Shown piece by piece: positions 55,524-63,970 of a DNA stretch of 64,000 bases; position 1 is the first letter of the stretch; each line of letters opens with the position of its first letter. Position numbers and translations under genes: made by a program. Below the pieces are notes generated by a model that was given only the letters and a program-made list of their open reading frames with translations, was not told where the DNA came from and did no database searches. This DNA is from Azospirillum sp. TSO35-2 (GTDB lineage: Bacteria; Pseudomonadota; Alphaproteobacteria; Azospirillales; Azospirillaceae), in contig NZ_LGRA01000008.1 of the NCBI RefSeq assembly GCF_003116095.1, forward strand, positions 652,613 to 716,612, in the 5' to 3' direction.

Positions 55524-55886
55524 ATGACCGACAAGAAGCCCCTGCGCACCCTGTTCTGCATCGGCGTCAACCAGAACTTCTTCGACGCCACCGCCGAGGA
55601 GGCCAAGCAGGTCTGGGCCGCCTTTTCCAGCATGATGAACGGCATCGGCGCCCTGCCCGGCGTGCGGGTGCTGGGCAACATGGACGACGACCAGATCATG
55701 GTCGGCCCGTCGACCAACTGGCCCTGGACGACCTACGTGCTGGCCGACGTGCCCGACATCGAGACGGTGACCGCCGCCTGCAACCTGTTCCGCGCCACCC
55801 CGGTCGGCGACGGCACCTACAAGCTGTGGAAATACTGCCGTGTCGAGGCCCGTGTCGGCCGCGAGCTGGTGATCCCGCAGCAATAA
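55524..55886 (+). CDS. iacB: IacB-like small protein of the auxin catabolic operon
   Basis: 120 aa from ATG 55524 (CGGAG 8 bases upstream; a GTG at 55515 overlaps that ribosome site). Compact alpha/beta protein: RTLFCIGVNQNFFDATAEEA, FSSMMNGIGALPGVRVLG, NMDDDQIMVGPSTNWPW and ETVTAACNLFRATPVGDG. The length and place beside an IacA homologue match IacB, whose biochemical role is unresolved. No signal peptide. Confidence 0.7.
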   Translation: MTDKKPLRTLFCIGVNQNFFDATAEEAKQVWAAFSSMMNGIGALPGVRVLGNMDDDQIMVGPSTNWPWTTYVLADVPDIETVTAACNLFRATPVGDGTYKLWKYCRVEARVGRELVIPQQ

Positions 55887-55920
55887 CCCCCGACACAACC
55901 GCCGCCGACGGACGCCGACC

Positions 55921-56445
55921 ATGACCGACACCCCTGCCGACATCGCCGACCTGAGGGCCCGCCTGTCCCGCCTGGAGGCGGAGGCGGCGATCCGCGCCTG
56001 CATGAACCGCTACATGGCGCTGTGCGACGCGCTGAGCCCGGCGACGCCGCTCGACGAGCTGGCCGGCCTGTTCACCGAGGACGCCGTCTGGGAGGGCATC
56101 GGCGACAAATACCGCCGGACCTTCGGACGCATCGTCGGCCGTCCGGCGCTGCGGGCGATGTTCGCCCGATACATGGTCGAGCCGTCGCACTTCGCGCTGA
56201 ACGTCCATTTCCTGACCTCGGAGCTGATCCAGCCCGCCTCGCCGGTCTTCGCGACGGGGTGTTGGATCATGCTGCAGACCTCCACCTTCGCGGCCGGGGC
56301 GTCGCATCTGAACGCCGCCCGGCTGACGGTCGATTTCCGCGCCGCGGACGGGGCGTGGCGGATGAGCCATTTCCGCACCGAGAACCTGTTCAGCCGCCCC
56401 GTCGATGCCTGGAACCGCCCCGATCCGGTTCCGGTGCCCGAATAG
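55921..56445 (+). CDS. iacI: SnoaL/NTF2-like protein, IacI-like
   Basis: 174 aa, ATG 55921. N-terminal coiled helix (DLRARLSRLEAEAAIRACM), then the NTF2-like cone fold with YMALCDALSP, FTEDAVWEGIGDKYRRTFGR and FRAADGAWRMSHFRTENLF. SnoaL-like proteins of this type are conserved in iac clusters as IacI and are thought to act early in IAA breakdown. Located between iacB and iacC instead of at the operon end as in Pseudomonas. Confidence 0.72.
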   Translation: MTDTPADIADLRARLSRLEAEAAIRACMNRYMALCDALSPATPLDELAGLFTEDAVWEGIGDKYRRTFGRIVGRPALRAMFARYMVEPSHFALNVHFLTSELIQPASPVFATGCWIMLQTSTFAAGASHLNAARLTVDFRAADGAWRMSHFRTENLFSRPVDAWNRPDPVPVPE

Positions 56446-56487
56446 GCGTCCCCCGGCCGCCCCCCGAACGACAGAAAGACCAGCCCC

Positions 56488-57804
56488 ATGACCACCGCTT
56501 CGCAAGCCCCCGGCGCCCGCGACCTGTCCGATCTGGTGCGGGCCGACCGGGTCCACACCTCGCTCTACACCGACCCCGCCATCTTCGATGAGGAGATGGA
56601 CCGCATCTTCAACAACTGCTGGGTCTGGGTCGCCCATGCCAGCGAGGTGAAGGAGCCGGGCGACTTCAAATCCACCTATGTCGGCCGCCAGCCGGTGGTG
56701 GTGGTGCGCGACCGCAAGCAGAAGATCCACGTCCTGCTGAACCGCTGCCGCCACCGCGCCGCCACCGTGTGCGAGGAGAAGAAGGGCCGGACCAACAGCT
56801 TCGTCTGCCCCTATCACGGCTGGAGCTACGGCCTCGACGGCTCGCTGCGCGGCGTGCCGCACCCCGAGAGCTACGGCCAGTGCCTCGACAAGGGCGAATT
56901 CCCGCTGAAGAGCCTGCGCGTCGAGGAATATGCCGGGATGGTCTTCGCCACCTTCAAGCAGGACCAGGAGCCGCTGGCCGATTGGCTCGGCCCGGCGAAG
57001 AAATGGATGGACCTGTTCATGAAGCAGGGCGGCGGCTTCCCGATCAAGGTCGCCGGCGAGCATCGCTTCCGCTTTCCCGGCAACTGGAAGATCCAGTTGG
57101 AGAACACGACCGACGGCTATCACTTCCCGGTCATCCACAAGTCGTTCCTGTCGACGGTCGACAAGCAGACCGAACAGATGCTGGACTTCGTCAACGGCCC
57201 CGGCTTCGTCGAGGATCTCGGCAACGGCCACAGCGTCATGGTGATGATCCCCGACCTGATCGATCTGGAGGCCAACCTCGACGCCCCCATCCCCGCCCGC
57301 TTCGAGGAGCTGGCCGAGGAGCTGCGCGCCGACTACCCCGAGGATCAGGTGCGCCGCATCGTGCGCGCGGTCGGCGGTTCGGGCTTCAACCTGAACCTGT
57401 TCCCCAACATCGCCTGCTCGATGGCTTTCTTCCGCGTGCTGCGCCCGGTGTCGGTCGACGAGACCGAGATCCACCACGCCGTCATCACCATGGACGGCGG
57501 CCCCGCCGCCGGCAACCGCGCCCGCCTGCGCCTGCACGAACATTTCCAGGGCCCGCTCGGCTTCGGCACCCCCGATGACTCGGAAGCCTGGGAGCGGGTG
57601 CAGAAGGGCGCCCACGCCGGCACCGACCTGTGGATCCTGCTGAACCGCGGCCTGCCCGGCGAGCGCGTCACCCCCGACGGCCGGGTCAGCGACGTCAGCG
57701 CCGAAACCGGCATGCGCGCCGCCTACCAGCAATGGAAAAAGCTGATGTGCGCGACCACCGCCGTGCCGTCCAGCGCCGCCGTGCCGTCCGTCACCACCGC
57801 CTGA
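56488..57804 (+). CDS. iacC: Rieske ring-hydroxylating dioxygenase large subunit, IacC-like
   Basis: 438 aa, ATG 56488. Rieske [2Fe-2S] ligands in CRHRAATVC and CPYHGWSYG (C-x-H, then C-x2-H) around residues 89-113. Catalytic mononuclear iron ligands: TTDGYHFPVIHKS (histidines near 213 and 218) and the family aspartate nearby. With the small subunit and IacF-like reductase it would hydroxylate the oxidised indole ring on the way to catechol. Longest and most diagnostic enzyme of the locus. Confidence 0.87.
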   Translation: MTTASQAPGARDLSDLVRADRVHTSLYTDPAIFDEEMDRIFNNCWVWVAHASEVKEPGDFKSTYVGRQPVVVVRDRKQKIHVLLNRCRHRAATVCEEKKGRTNSFVCPYHGWSYGLDGSLRGVPHPESYGQCLDKGEFPLKSLRVEEYAGMVFATFKQDQEPLADWLGPAKKWMDLFMKQGGGFPIKVAGEHRFRFPGNWKIQLENTTDGYHFPVIHKSFLSTVDKQTEQMLDFVNGPGFVEDLGNGHSVMVMIPDLIDLEANLDAPIPARFEELAEELRADYPEDQVRRIVRAVGGSGFNLNLFPNIACSMAFFRVLRPVSVDETEIHHAVITMDGGPAAGNRARLRLHEHFQGPLGFGTPDDSEAWERVQKGAHAGTDLWILLNRGLPGERVTPDGRVSDVSAETGMRAAYQQWKKLMCATTAVPSSAAVPSVTTA

Positions 57805-57825
57805 CCTCCGGAGACACCCCCGATC

Positions 57826-58311
57826 ATGAACACCCAACTGCTTGCCGAGGTCAGCGCCTTCCTGTGGCGGGAGGCCGACCTGCTGGACCATTGCGACTAC
57901 GACAACTGGCTCGCCCAGTGGCGCGAGGACGGTCTGTACATCGTGCCGATCGACCCCGACGCCACCGACTTCGCCGACCGGCTCAACTACGCCCACGACG
58001 ACCACGCGATGCGGGTCAAGCGGGTCGCCCGACTGGTCGGCGGCGATTCCGTCTCCACCCAGCCGGTGTCGCGCACCGTCCGCAGCCTGTCGCGCTTCCA
58101 CATCCTGGCCGACGACGGGCAGACCGTCACCGTGCGCGCCGCGCAGTTCCTGCGCGAGTTCCGCAAGGAAACCCTGCGCGACTACACCGCCGACGTCACC
58201 TACACGCTGGCGCGCGACGGCAGCGGCGAAGGCGGCTTCAAGCTGATCGCCAAGATCGTCCGGCTGATCAACTCGACCGACGCGCTGCACTGCATCGGCT
58301 ACATTCTGTAA
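57826..58311 (+). CDS. iacD: Ring-hydroxylating dioxygenase small subunit, IacD-like
   Basis: 161 aa; GGAGA precedes ATG 57826, 21 bases after iacC. NTF2-like beta subunit: EVSAFLWREADLLDHCDYDNWLAQW split across residues 7-31, RTVRSLSRFHIL near 80 and ADVTYTLARDG near 124. Structural partner of the IacC-like alpha subunit in an alpha3beta3 oxygenase. Confidence 0.85.
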   Translation: MNTQLLAEVSAFLWREADLLDHCDYDNWLAQWREDGLYIVPIDPDATDFADRLNYAHDDHAMRVKRVARLVGGDSVSTQPVSRTVRSLSRFHILADDGQTVTVRAAQFLREFRKETLRDYTADVTYTLARDGSGEGGFKLIAKIVRLINSTDALHCIGYIL

Positions 58312-58323
58312 GGAGCCCTTCCG

Positions 58324-59064
58324 ATGAAGCAGGTCGCTCTCGTCACCGGCGCCGCACAGGGGTTGGGCGCCGTCATCGCCCAACGCCTGCACGCGGCGGG
58401 CTACCGCGTGGCCGTCACCGACATCACCGAGGCGTCGGCGGCCGAGACCGCCGGGCAGCTCGACCCGACCGGCGGGACGGTGATGGCGCTGGCGCTCGAC
58501 GTCACCCGCAAGGCGGATTTCCAAGCCGCGCTGGACGCCGTCACAACCCGCTGGGGCGGCCTGCACGTCGTGGTCAACAACGCGGCGATGACGCCGATGA
58601 CCCCGGTCATGCAGATCACCCCGGAGGAGTTCGACACCGTCCTCCAGGTCAACCTGCGCGGCACCTTCCTCGGCTGCCAGGTGTTCGGCGCCCATCTGGC
58701 GGCGGCGGGCTATGGCCGGATCATCAATGTGGCGTCGCTCGCCGGGCAGAATGGCGGCACGGCGTCGGGCGCGCACTACGCCTCCTCCAAGGCCGGGATC
58801 CTGACGCTGACCAAGATCTTCGCCCGCGAGCTGGCGGCGGCGGGCGTCACCGTCAACGCGGTCGCCCCCGGTCCGATGGATCTGCCGTCGGTGCGCGCCG
58901 CGGTGCCGCCGGACCGGCTGAACACCCTGATCGGCATGATCCCGGTGAAGACGCTGGGCAACCCCGGCTTCGTCGCCGACGTCGTCGTGCAGATGGCCTC
59001 GCCCGACGCCGGCTTCGCCACCGGCGCCGCCTGGGACATCAACGGCGGCATCTTCATGCGCTGA
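58324..59064 (+). CDS. iacE: Short-chain dehydrogenase/reductase, IacE-like
   Basis: 246 aa; AAGGAG precedes ATG 58324. Classical SDR: cofactor motif GAAQGLGAVIAQR near residue 9, NNAAMTPMTP near 86, catalytic Ser in NVASLAG and YASSKAG (Tyr and Lys near 151-155), then PGPMDLP. Acidic residue DITEAS after beta2 suggests NAD(H) preference. Expected to oxidise or reduce a hydroxylated indole-acetate intermediate; exact step unresolved here. Confidence 0.85.
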   Translation: MKQVALVTGAAQGLGAVIAQRLHAAGYRVAVTDITEASAAETAGQLDPTGGTVMALALDVTRKADFQAALDAVTTRWGGLHVVVNNAAMTPMTPVMQITPEEFDTVLQVNLRGTFLGCQVFGAHLAAAGYGRIINVASLAGQNGGTASGAHYASSKAGILTLTKIFARELAAAGVTVNAVAPGPMDLPSVRAAVPPDRLNTLIGMIPVKTLGNPGFVADVVVQMASPDAGFATGAAWDINGGIFMR

Positions 59065-59111
59065 CCCGACCAGGGACGGCGGGACCAACCGAGGCAGAAG
59101 GCAGCGTGGGC

Positions 59112-60071
59112 ATGTCCGAGGAAAGCTTGACACTGATGGTCGTCCGGCGGCGCGAGCAGGGCAACGGCGTCGCCGTGCTCGACCTCGCGCGGCGGGACGG
59201 CGGCGACCTGCCGGCGTTCGAGGCCGGCGCCCACATCGACCTGCATCTGGGCGCCGATCTGGTGCGGCAATATTCGCTGTGCGGCGACCCGGCCGACCGC
59301 CGGGTCTACCGGCTCGGCATCCTGCGCGATCCCAACTCGCGCGGCGGCTCCGTCGCCGTTCACGACCGGCTGCGGGAGGGGACGGAGGTCATCGCCGGCG
59401 CGCCGCGCAACCTGTTCCCGCTGGCCGGGGACGCCGCCCACTCCATCCTGATCGGCGGCGGCATCGGCATCACCCCGATGATCGCCATGGCCCACGCCCT
59501 GCACCACCAGGGCCGCAGCTTCGCCCTGCATTACTGCGTGCGCAGCCGCGACGCCTGCGCCTTCCTCGACGAGCTGGCCGAGGCGCCGTTCCGCGACCGC
59601 GTGGCGCTCCACACCGACGACGGCCCGGCCGGCCAGCGGCTCGACCTCGACGCGCTGTTCGGCAGCGCCGTCGCCGGAACCCACGTCTATGTCTGCGGCC
59701 CGACCGGCTTCATGGAGTGGGTGATCGCCGGGGCGGAGCGGCTCGGCGTCCCCGCCGGGCGGATCCACCGCGAGTATTTCCAGGCGATCACCGACACCGG
59801 TGGCACCGCCTTCGAGGTGGTCGCCAAGCGCAGCGGCAAGACCGTCCAGGTCGCCGCCGGCCAGACCATCGTCGAGGCGCTGGCCGGCGTCGGCATCAAG
59901 GTGAAGATGTCCTGCGAACAGGGCGTCTGCGGCACCTGCCTGTGCAATGTGCTGGACGGCACCCCCGACCACCGCGACGTCTATCTGACCGACGAGGAGA
60001 AGGCCGACAACGACCAGATCCTGCTGTGCTGCTCGCGCGCGAAGAGCGCGACGCTCGTCCTCGACCTCTGA
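59112..60071 (+). CDS. iacF: Ferredoxin-NAD(P) reductase component, IacF-like (PDR family)
   Basis: 319 aa from ATG 59112 (GTG 59106 is an alternative). Phthalate-dioxygenase-reductase layout: FMN domain with RQYSLCGDP near residue 55, NAD domain with LIGGGIGITPMIAMAHAL near 112 and YVCGPTGFMEWV near 195, then a plant-type [2Fe-2S] ferredoxin at the C-terminus with CEQGVCGTC and a later LLCCS. Delivers electrons from NADH to the Rieske oxygenase. Order FMN-NAD-Fd is complete. Confidence 0.87.
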   Translation: MSEESLTLMVVRRREQGNGVAVLDLARRDGGDLPAFEAGAHIDLHLGADLVRQYSLCGDPADRRVYRLGILRDPNSRGGSVAVHDRLREGTEVIAGAPRNLFPLAGDAAHSILIGGGIGITPMIAMAHALHHQGRSFALHYCVRSRDACAFLDELAEAPFRDRVALHTDDGPAGQRLDLDALFGSAVAGTHVYVCGPTGFMEWVIAGAERLGVPAGRIHREYFQAITDTGGTAFEVVAKRSGKTVQVAAGQTIVEALAGVGIKVKMSCEQGVCGTCLCNVLDGTPDHRDVYLTDEEKADNDQILLCCSRAKSATLVLDL

Positions 60072-60089
60072 GCCCGGAAGGATCCCCCC

Positions 60090-60602
60090 ATGGTTGACGT
60101 CTCTGGCTTCCGCAACGGCATGGCGATGCTGACCGGCGCGGTGAATGTGGTGACCACCGACGGCCCCGGCGGGTTGGCCGGCTTCACCGCCACGGCGGTG
60201 TGCAGCGTGACCGACCAGCCGCCGACCCTGCTGGTCTGCCTGAACCAGTCGTCGCGCGTCCATGACGCCTTCGCCGCCAACCGGGTGCTGTGCGTCAACC
60301 CGCTGAGCGCCGGGCAACAGGTCCTGTCGGAGGTGTTCTCCGACCGCAACCTGACCGCGGAGGAGCGCTTCGCGCGGGCCGACTGGTCGCCGCTGCGCAC
60401 CGGCAGCCCGGCGCTGGCCGGATCGCTGGTGAATTTCGACTGCCGCATCAGCGACATCCACAGCGTCGGCACCCACAGCGTCCTCTATTGCGAGGTGGTG
60501 GAGGTGCGGATCAACGGCACCGCGGAGGGCGCGGCCGCCGGGCTGGTCTATTTCAACCGCGCCTACCACCAACTGAGCGAACACTCCCGCGCCCTGCGCT
60601 GA
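60090..60602 (+). CDS. iacG: Flavin reductase, IacG-like
   Basis: 170 aa; GGAAGGAT precedes ATG 60090. Flavin reductase (HpaC-like) fold: RNGMAMLTGAVNVVTT at the start, GFTATAVCSVTDQPPTLLVC near residue 31, NQSSRVHDAFAANR, and the terminal HSVLYCEVVEVR. Supplies reduced flavin to the IacA-like monooxygenase. Last of the nine iac-type genes. Confidence 0.87.
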   Translation: MVDVSGFRNGMAMLTGAVNVVTTDGPGGLAGFTATAVCSVTDQPPTLLVCLNQSSRVHDAFAANRVLCVNPLSAGQQVLSEVFSDRNLTAEERFARADWSPLRTGSPALAGSLVNFDCRISDIHSVGTHSVLYCEVVEVRINGTAEGAAAGLVYFNRAYHQLSEHSRALR

Positions 60603-60632
60603 CCCCCTGCCCCCACACCGGATCCCGATGCC

Positions 60633-61211
60633 ATGGACGCCATCCGCATCATCAAGGACGAGCATTTCGCCATCGCCGCGGTGCTCCACGCCCTGCGTTT
60701 CCAGATCCGCGCGGTCAAGGACGGGGCGCCGCCCGACTTCGTGCTGCTGCACGCCATCCTCGACTACATCGTCTCCTACCCGGACCGCTGGCACCACCCG
60801 AAGGAGGACAAGTTCCTGTTCGCCGCCGTGCGCCGCCGCTCGGCCGAGGCCGACGCCCTGATCGGCAAGCTGGAACGCGAGCACGCGCTGGGCTACCCGA
60901 TGATCGAGACGCTGAAGCGCCAGCTGGTCTGCTACGAGGCCGGCGACCCCGGCGCCCGCGAGGCGTTCTTCGCCACCGCCGAAAGCTACGCCACCTTCGA
61001 ATACGCCCATCTCCAGACCGAGGAGGAACAGCTGCTGCCCCTGGCCGAACGGCTGCTGACCGCCGAGGACTGGGCCGCCATCGACGCCGCCTTCCAGGAG
61101 AACGACAACCCGCTGTTCGGCATCAAGCCCAAGGACGAGGCGGAGCGGCTGTACCAGCGCATCCTCGCCCTCGCCCCGGCCCCCATCGGCTACGCCCCGG
61201 CCGGCCGCTGA
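60633..61211 (+). CDS. Hemerythrin-like HHE-domain protein
   Basis: 192 aa, ATG 60633. Four-helix HHE fold: KDEHFAIAAVLHALRFQI at residues about 9-26, DYIVSYPDRWHHPKEDKFLF near 47-66, LEREHALGYPMIE near 88, and YAHLQTEEEQLLPLAERLL near 126. His/Glu ligands for a diiron centre are present. Hemerythrins sense or bind O2, NO or other small ligands. It follows iacG by 30 bases with no terminator between, so it is probably co-transcribed; no known iac cluster role. Confidence 0.82.
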   Translation: MDAIRIIKDEHFAIAAVLHALRFQIRAVKDGAPPDFVLLHAILDYIVSYPDRWHHPKEDKFLFAAVRRRSAEADALIGKLEREHALGYPMIETLKRQLVCYEAGDPGAREAFFATAESYATFEYAHLQTEEEQLLPLAERLLTAEDWAAIDAAFQENDNPLFGIKPKDEAERLYQRILALAPAPIGYAPAGR

Positions 61212-61497
61212 CCGGGGAGGCGCCCCGGAGATGCTGGAGCCGGGGTCGGTGGAACCCATGGAACAGAGTGAAACAGTTTTGGCGCGATGTTCCATTGTTG
61301 CATCCGCGCGACCCGGCGCGGCGGCACCATGACGGCGGGGCGGTGGCGAGCGGGGCAGGATCGGCGGGCGGCGACCGTGGGCATGGCGACGTCCTGGCAG
61401 GCGTTCAGCGACGGCTATAAGCAATTATTCCTATAGTCGGCTGGCCTGTCCACCTGAAATCCCTCAGCCGGCACGGCATCGGCGGTCGCCCGCGCCG
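61212..61497. other. Convergent intergenic region after the iac-like operon
   Basis: A hairpin CCGGGG-aggcg-CCCCGG (61212-61228) directly follows the hemerythrin stop and probably terminates that transcript. Further on is an AT-richer island with ATGGAACA (61258-61265) inverted to TGTTCCAT (61288-61295) around 22 bases. Then CTATA-N12-TATAG near 61416-61437. No supported gene; a 35-codon frame at 61329-61436 lacks a ribosome site. Confidence 0.5.
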
Positions 61498-62202
61498 TCA
61501 GCGCGCCTTCGGCAGCGGGGCGGCGTAGCCGCCGGTCTTGCCGGTGCGCAGGCCGAGCGCCGCCAGCGATTCCACCAGCTTCACCGCGGCGGTGACGCCG
61601 TCGACCACCGGGACGCCCATCTCGGCGGTCAGCGACCGCGCGAGGTCGGCCATGCCGGCGCAGCCCAAGACGATGCTTTCGGCGCCATCCTCCTCGATCG
61701 CGCGGCGGATGCCGGCCCGCACGCGGTCGACGGCGCCGGAGGCCGGATCCTCCAGCGCCAGCACCGGCACCCCGGCGGCGTGGATCCGGCAGCGGCCGGC
61801 CATGCCGTAGCGCTGCGCCAGCCGCTCCAGCGCCGGGACCGAGCGGGCGAGCGTCGTCACCACGGCGAAGCGGCCGCCGAGCAGGCTGGCGGTCTGCATC
61901 GCCGCCTCGCAGATGCCGATCACCGGGGCGGTGGCGACGCTGCGCGCGGCGTCCAGCCCGACATCGTCGAAGCAGGCGATCACCGTGCCGGCGATGGTGC
62001 CGTCGCGCTCGTGCCGTTCGATCTCGGCCAGCAGGCCGGGGACGGCCAGCGCCTCGTCATAATAGCCCTCGATGCTGGCCGGGCCGGACGGCGGGTTGAC
62101 GGCGACGATCTCGCTGCCGGGAGCGGCGACGGTGCGCGCGGCGGCGCCGATCCGTGCCGTCATCGACGCGGTGGTGTTGGGGTTGACGACCAGGATGCGC
62201 AT
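61498..62202 (-). CDS. Aspartate/glutamate/hydantoin racemase family protein
   Basis: 234 aa, ATG 62202. Asp/Glu/hydantoin racemase fold: ILVVNPNTTASMTARIG at the N-terminus, first catalytic Cys in VIACFDDVGLDAAR near residue 76 and the second in IVLGCAGMADL near 180. It would racemise hydantoins, allantoin-like or related amides. Downstream of two polyamine-type permeases in the same orientation (13-base gap), suggesting uptake and use of one nitrogen compound. Confidence 0.83.
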   Translation of the reverse strand: MRILVVNPNTTASMTARIGAAARTVAAPGSEIVAVNPPSGPASIEGYYDEALAVPGLLAEIERHERDGTIAGTVIACFDDVGLDAARSVATAPVIGICEAAMQTASLLGGRFAVVTTLARSVPALERLAQRYGMAGRCRIHAAGVPVLALEDPASGAVDRVRAGIRRAIEEDGAESIVLGCAGMADLARSLTAEMGVPVVDGVTAAVKLVESLAALGLRTGKTGGYAAPLPKAR

Positions 62203-62215
62203 GGTTTGGACTTCC

Positions 62216-63049
62216 TCAGCCCGCCGCGGCGGCGCGGCGCAGGCGGTGACGACGCAACGCGATCAGGCCGAGCAGGAACAGCCCGATCACCGTGAAGGAA
62301 AACACCGTCGTCAGCGACCCCAGCGCGTAGAGCACCGGCGTCGTGACGTTGGTGGTCATGCCGTAGATCTCCAGCGGCAGCGTGTTGAAGGAGCCGGCGG
62401 TCATCAGCGTCCGCGCAAACTCGTCGTAGGACAGGGTGAAGCCGAACAGGCCGACGCCGATCAGGCTGGGCAGCAGGATCGGCAGCACGACATGCCGCAC
62501 CGTCTGCCACGGGCTGGCGCCGAGGTCGCGCGCCGCCTCCTCGTAGGCCGGGTTGAAGCGGTTGAAGATGGCGAAGACGATCAGCAGGCCGAAGGGCAGC
62601 GTCCAGGTCAGATGGGCGCCGAGCGCCGAGCCGTACCAGGTCGGCTCCAGCCCGAGGATGTTGAACAGCAAGCCGATGCCCAGGCTGACCAGGATCGACG
62701 GCACGATCAAACTCGCAACGGCGAGATAGAACAGCGCGCCGCTGCCGGTGAAGCGGCGGCGGAAGGCGAAGCCGGCCAGCACCGAGAACAGCACCGTCAG
62801 CACCATCACCATCAGCCCGAGCGCGATCGAGCGGCGGAAGGAGCCGCCGAAGTCGCCCACCGCCTGCTGTTCGAACAGGTTGTGGAACCAGTGCAGCGAG
62901 ACGCCGTTCATCGGGAAGGTCAGCCCACCCTCCGGCCCCTGGAAGGACAGCACCAGGATGGTGGCGGTCGGGCCGTAGAGGAACAGCACGAACAGCGCGA
63001 AGAAGGCGGCCAGCAGGTAGAAGGACAGGCCGCGGCGGGTGGTGTTCAT
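62216..63049 (-). CDS. ABC transporter permease, spermidine/putrescine (PotC) type
   Basis: 277 aa, ATG 63049. Six membrane spans (first LAAFFALFVLFLYGPTATIL). The EAA loop motif EEAARDLGASPWQTVRHVVLP near residue 175 contacts the ATPase. Motif MTAGSFNTLPLEIYGM near 210 is typical of PotC-like subunits. Located 3 bases after the PotB-like gene. Substrate not determinable; the racemase neighbour points to a hydantoin- or amide-related compound. Confidence 0.88.
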   Translation of the reverse strand: MNTTRRGLSFYLLAAFFALFVLFLYGPTATILVLSFQGPEGGLTFPMNGVSLHWFHNLFEQQAVGDFGGSFRRSIALGLMVMVLTVLFSVLAGFAFRRRFTGSGALFYLAVASLIVPSILVSLGIGLLFNILGLEPTWYGSALGAHLTWTLPFGLLIVFAIFNRFNPAYEEAARDLGASPWQTVRHVVLPILLPSLIGVGLFGFTLSYDEFARTLMTAGSFNTLPLEIYGMTTNVTTPVLYALGSLTTVFSFTVIGLFLLGLIALRRHRLRRAAAAG

Positions 63050-63052
63050 GGC

Positions 63053-63970
63053 CTACAGCTCCTTGCGGATGTCGACGACGCGCAGCATCGCCACCACCAT
63101 GATCAGGACGACGGCCAGCAGCACCACGGCGTTGGCGGCGGCGGCCGGGTATTGCAGCAGCGAGATCTCGTTGGCGATCATCAGGCCGATCGAGGCGCTC
63201 TGCCCGCCGCTCATCAGCCGCACGGTGATGAAGTCGCCCATCACCAGCGTGACGACGAAGATGGAGCCGATGGCGATGCCCGGCTTGGACAGCGGCAGGA
63301 TGACGTTCGTGATGATCTGCGCCGCGCTGGCGCCGCCGTCGCGCGCCGCCTCGACCAGCGCCCGGTCGATGCGCATCATCGAATTGAAGATCGGCACCAC
63401 CATGAACAGCGCGTAGAGGTGGACGAAGGCCAGCACCACCGCAAAGTCGGAGAACAGCAGGAACTCCAGCGGCTGGTCGATGATTCCGGCCGAGATCAGC
63501 CCGGAGTTCAGCAGGCCGTTGCGCCCGAGGAACGGAATCCACGAGATCATGCGGATGATGTTGGAGGTCCAGAACGGGATGGTGCAGACCAGGAACAGCA
63601 CCATCTGCCAGGTGGTCGACCGCACGTGGAAGGCCAGGAAATAGGCCACGGTGAAGCCGATCCCCAGCGTGATCGCCCAGGTCAGCGCCGCGAACTTCAG
63701 CGTGTTCAGGTAGGTCTTCCAGGTGACCGGCGAGGTCAGCAGCTCGACATAGTTGGTCAGCACGAAGTCCGGGTAGAGGCGCACGCTGTCGTAATCCCAG
63801 AAGCTGACCGCGACGATGGTCAGGATCGGGACCAGCAGGAACAGCAGCAGCGCGACGGTCAGCGGCGCCGCCTGGAGATAGGGGGCGACCAGCGGCAGCA
63901 GGCGGACACGCCTCGCCCGGCCGGCGGCGGCCGTGGCGGACGGTCGGGGCGTTTCGGCGGTCAGGGTCAT
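63053..63970 (-). CDS. ABC transporter permease, spermidine/putrescine (PotB) type
   Basis: 305 aa, ATG 63970, complete inside the window. Six membrane spans, SFWDYDSVRLYPDFVL in the first periplasmic loop, NIIRMISWIPFLGRNGLLN near residue 140, and EAA loop VEAARDGGASAAQIITNVIL near 205. Partner of the PotC-like permease; an ATPase and a binding protein would be expected just beyond the right edge, upstream in transcription. Confidence 0.88.
   Translation of the reverse strand: MTLTAETPRPSATAAAGRARRVRLLPLVAPYLQAAPLTVALLLFLLVPILTIVAVSFWDYDSVRLYPDFVLTNYVELLTSPVTWKTYLNTLKFAALTWAITLGIGFTVAYFLAFHVRSTTWQMVLFLVCTIPFWTSNIIRMISWIPFLGRNGLLNSGLISAGIIDQPLEFLLFSDFAVVLAFVHLYALFMVVPIFNSMMRIDRALVEAARDGGASAAQIITNVILPLSKPGIAIGSIFVVTLVMGDFITVRLMSGGQSASIGLMIANEISLLQYPAAAANAVVLLAVVLIMVVAMLRVVDIRKEL

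Noticed and set aside
61329..61436. 35-codon plus-strand frame between convergent genes
   Set aside because: No Shine-Dalgarno sequence and a GC-driven Arg/Ala composition; unsupported without expression data.
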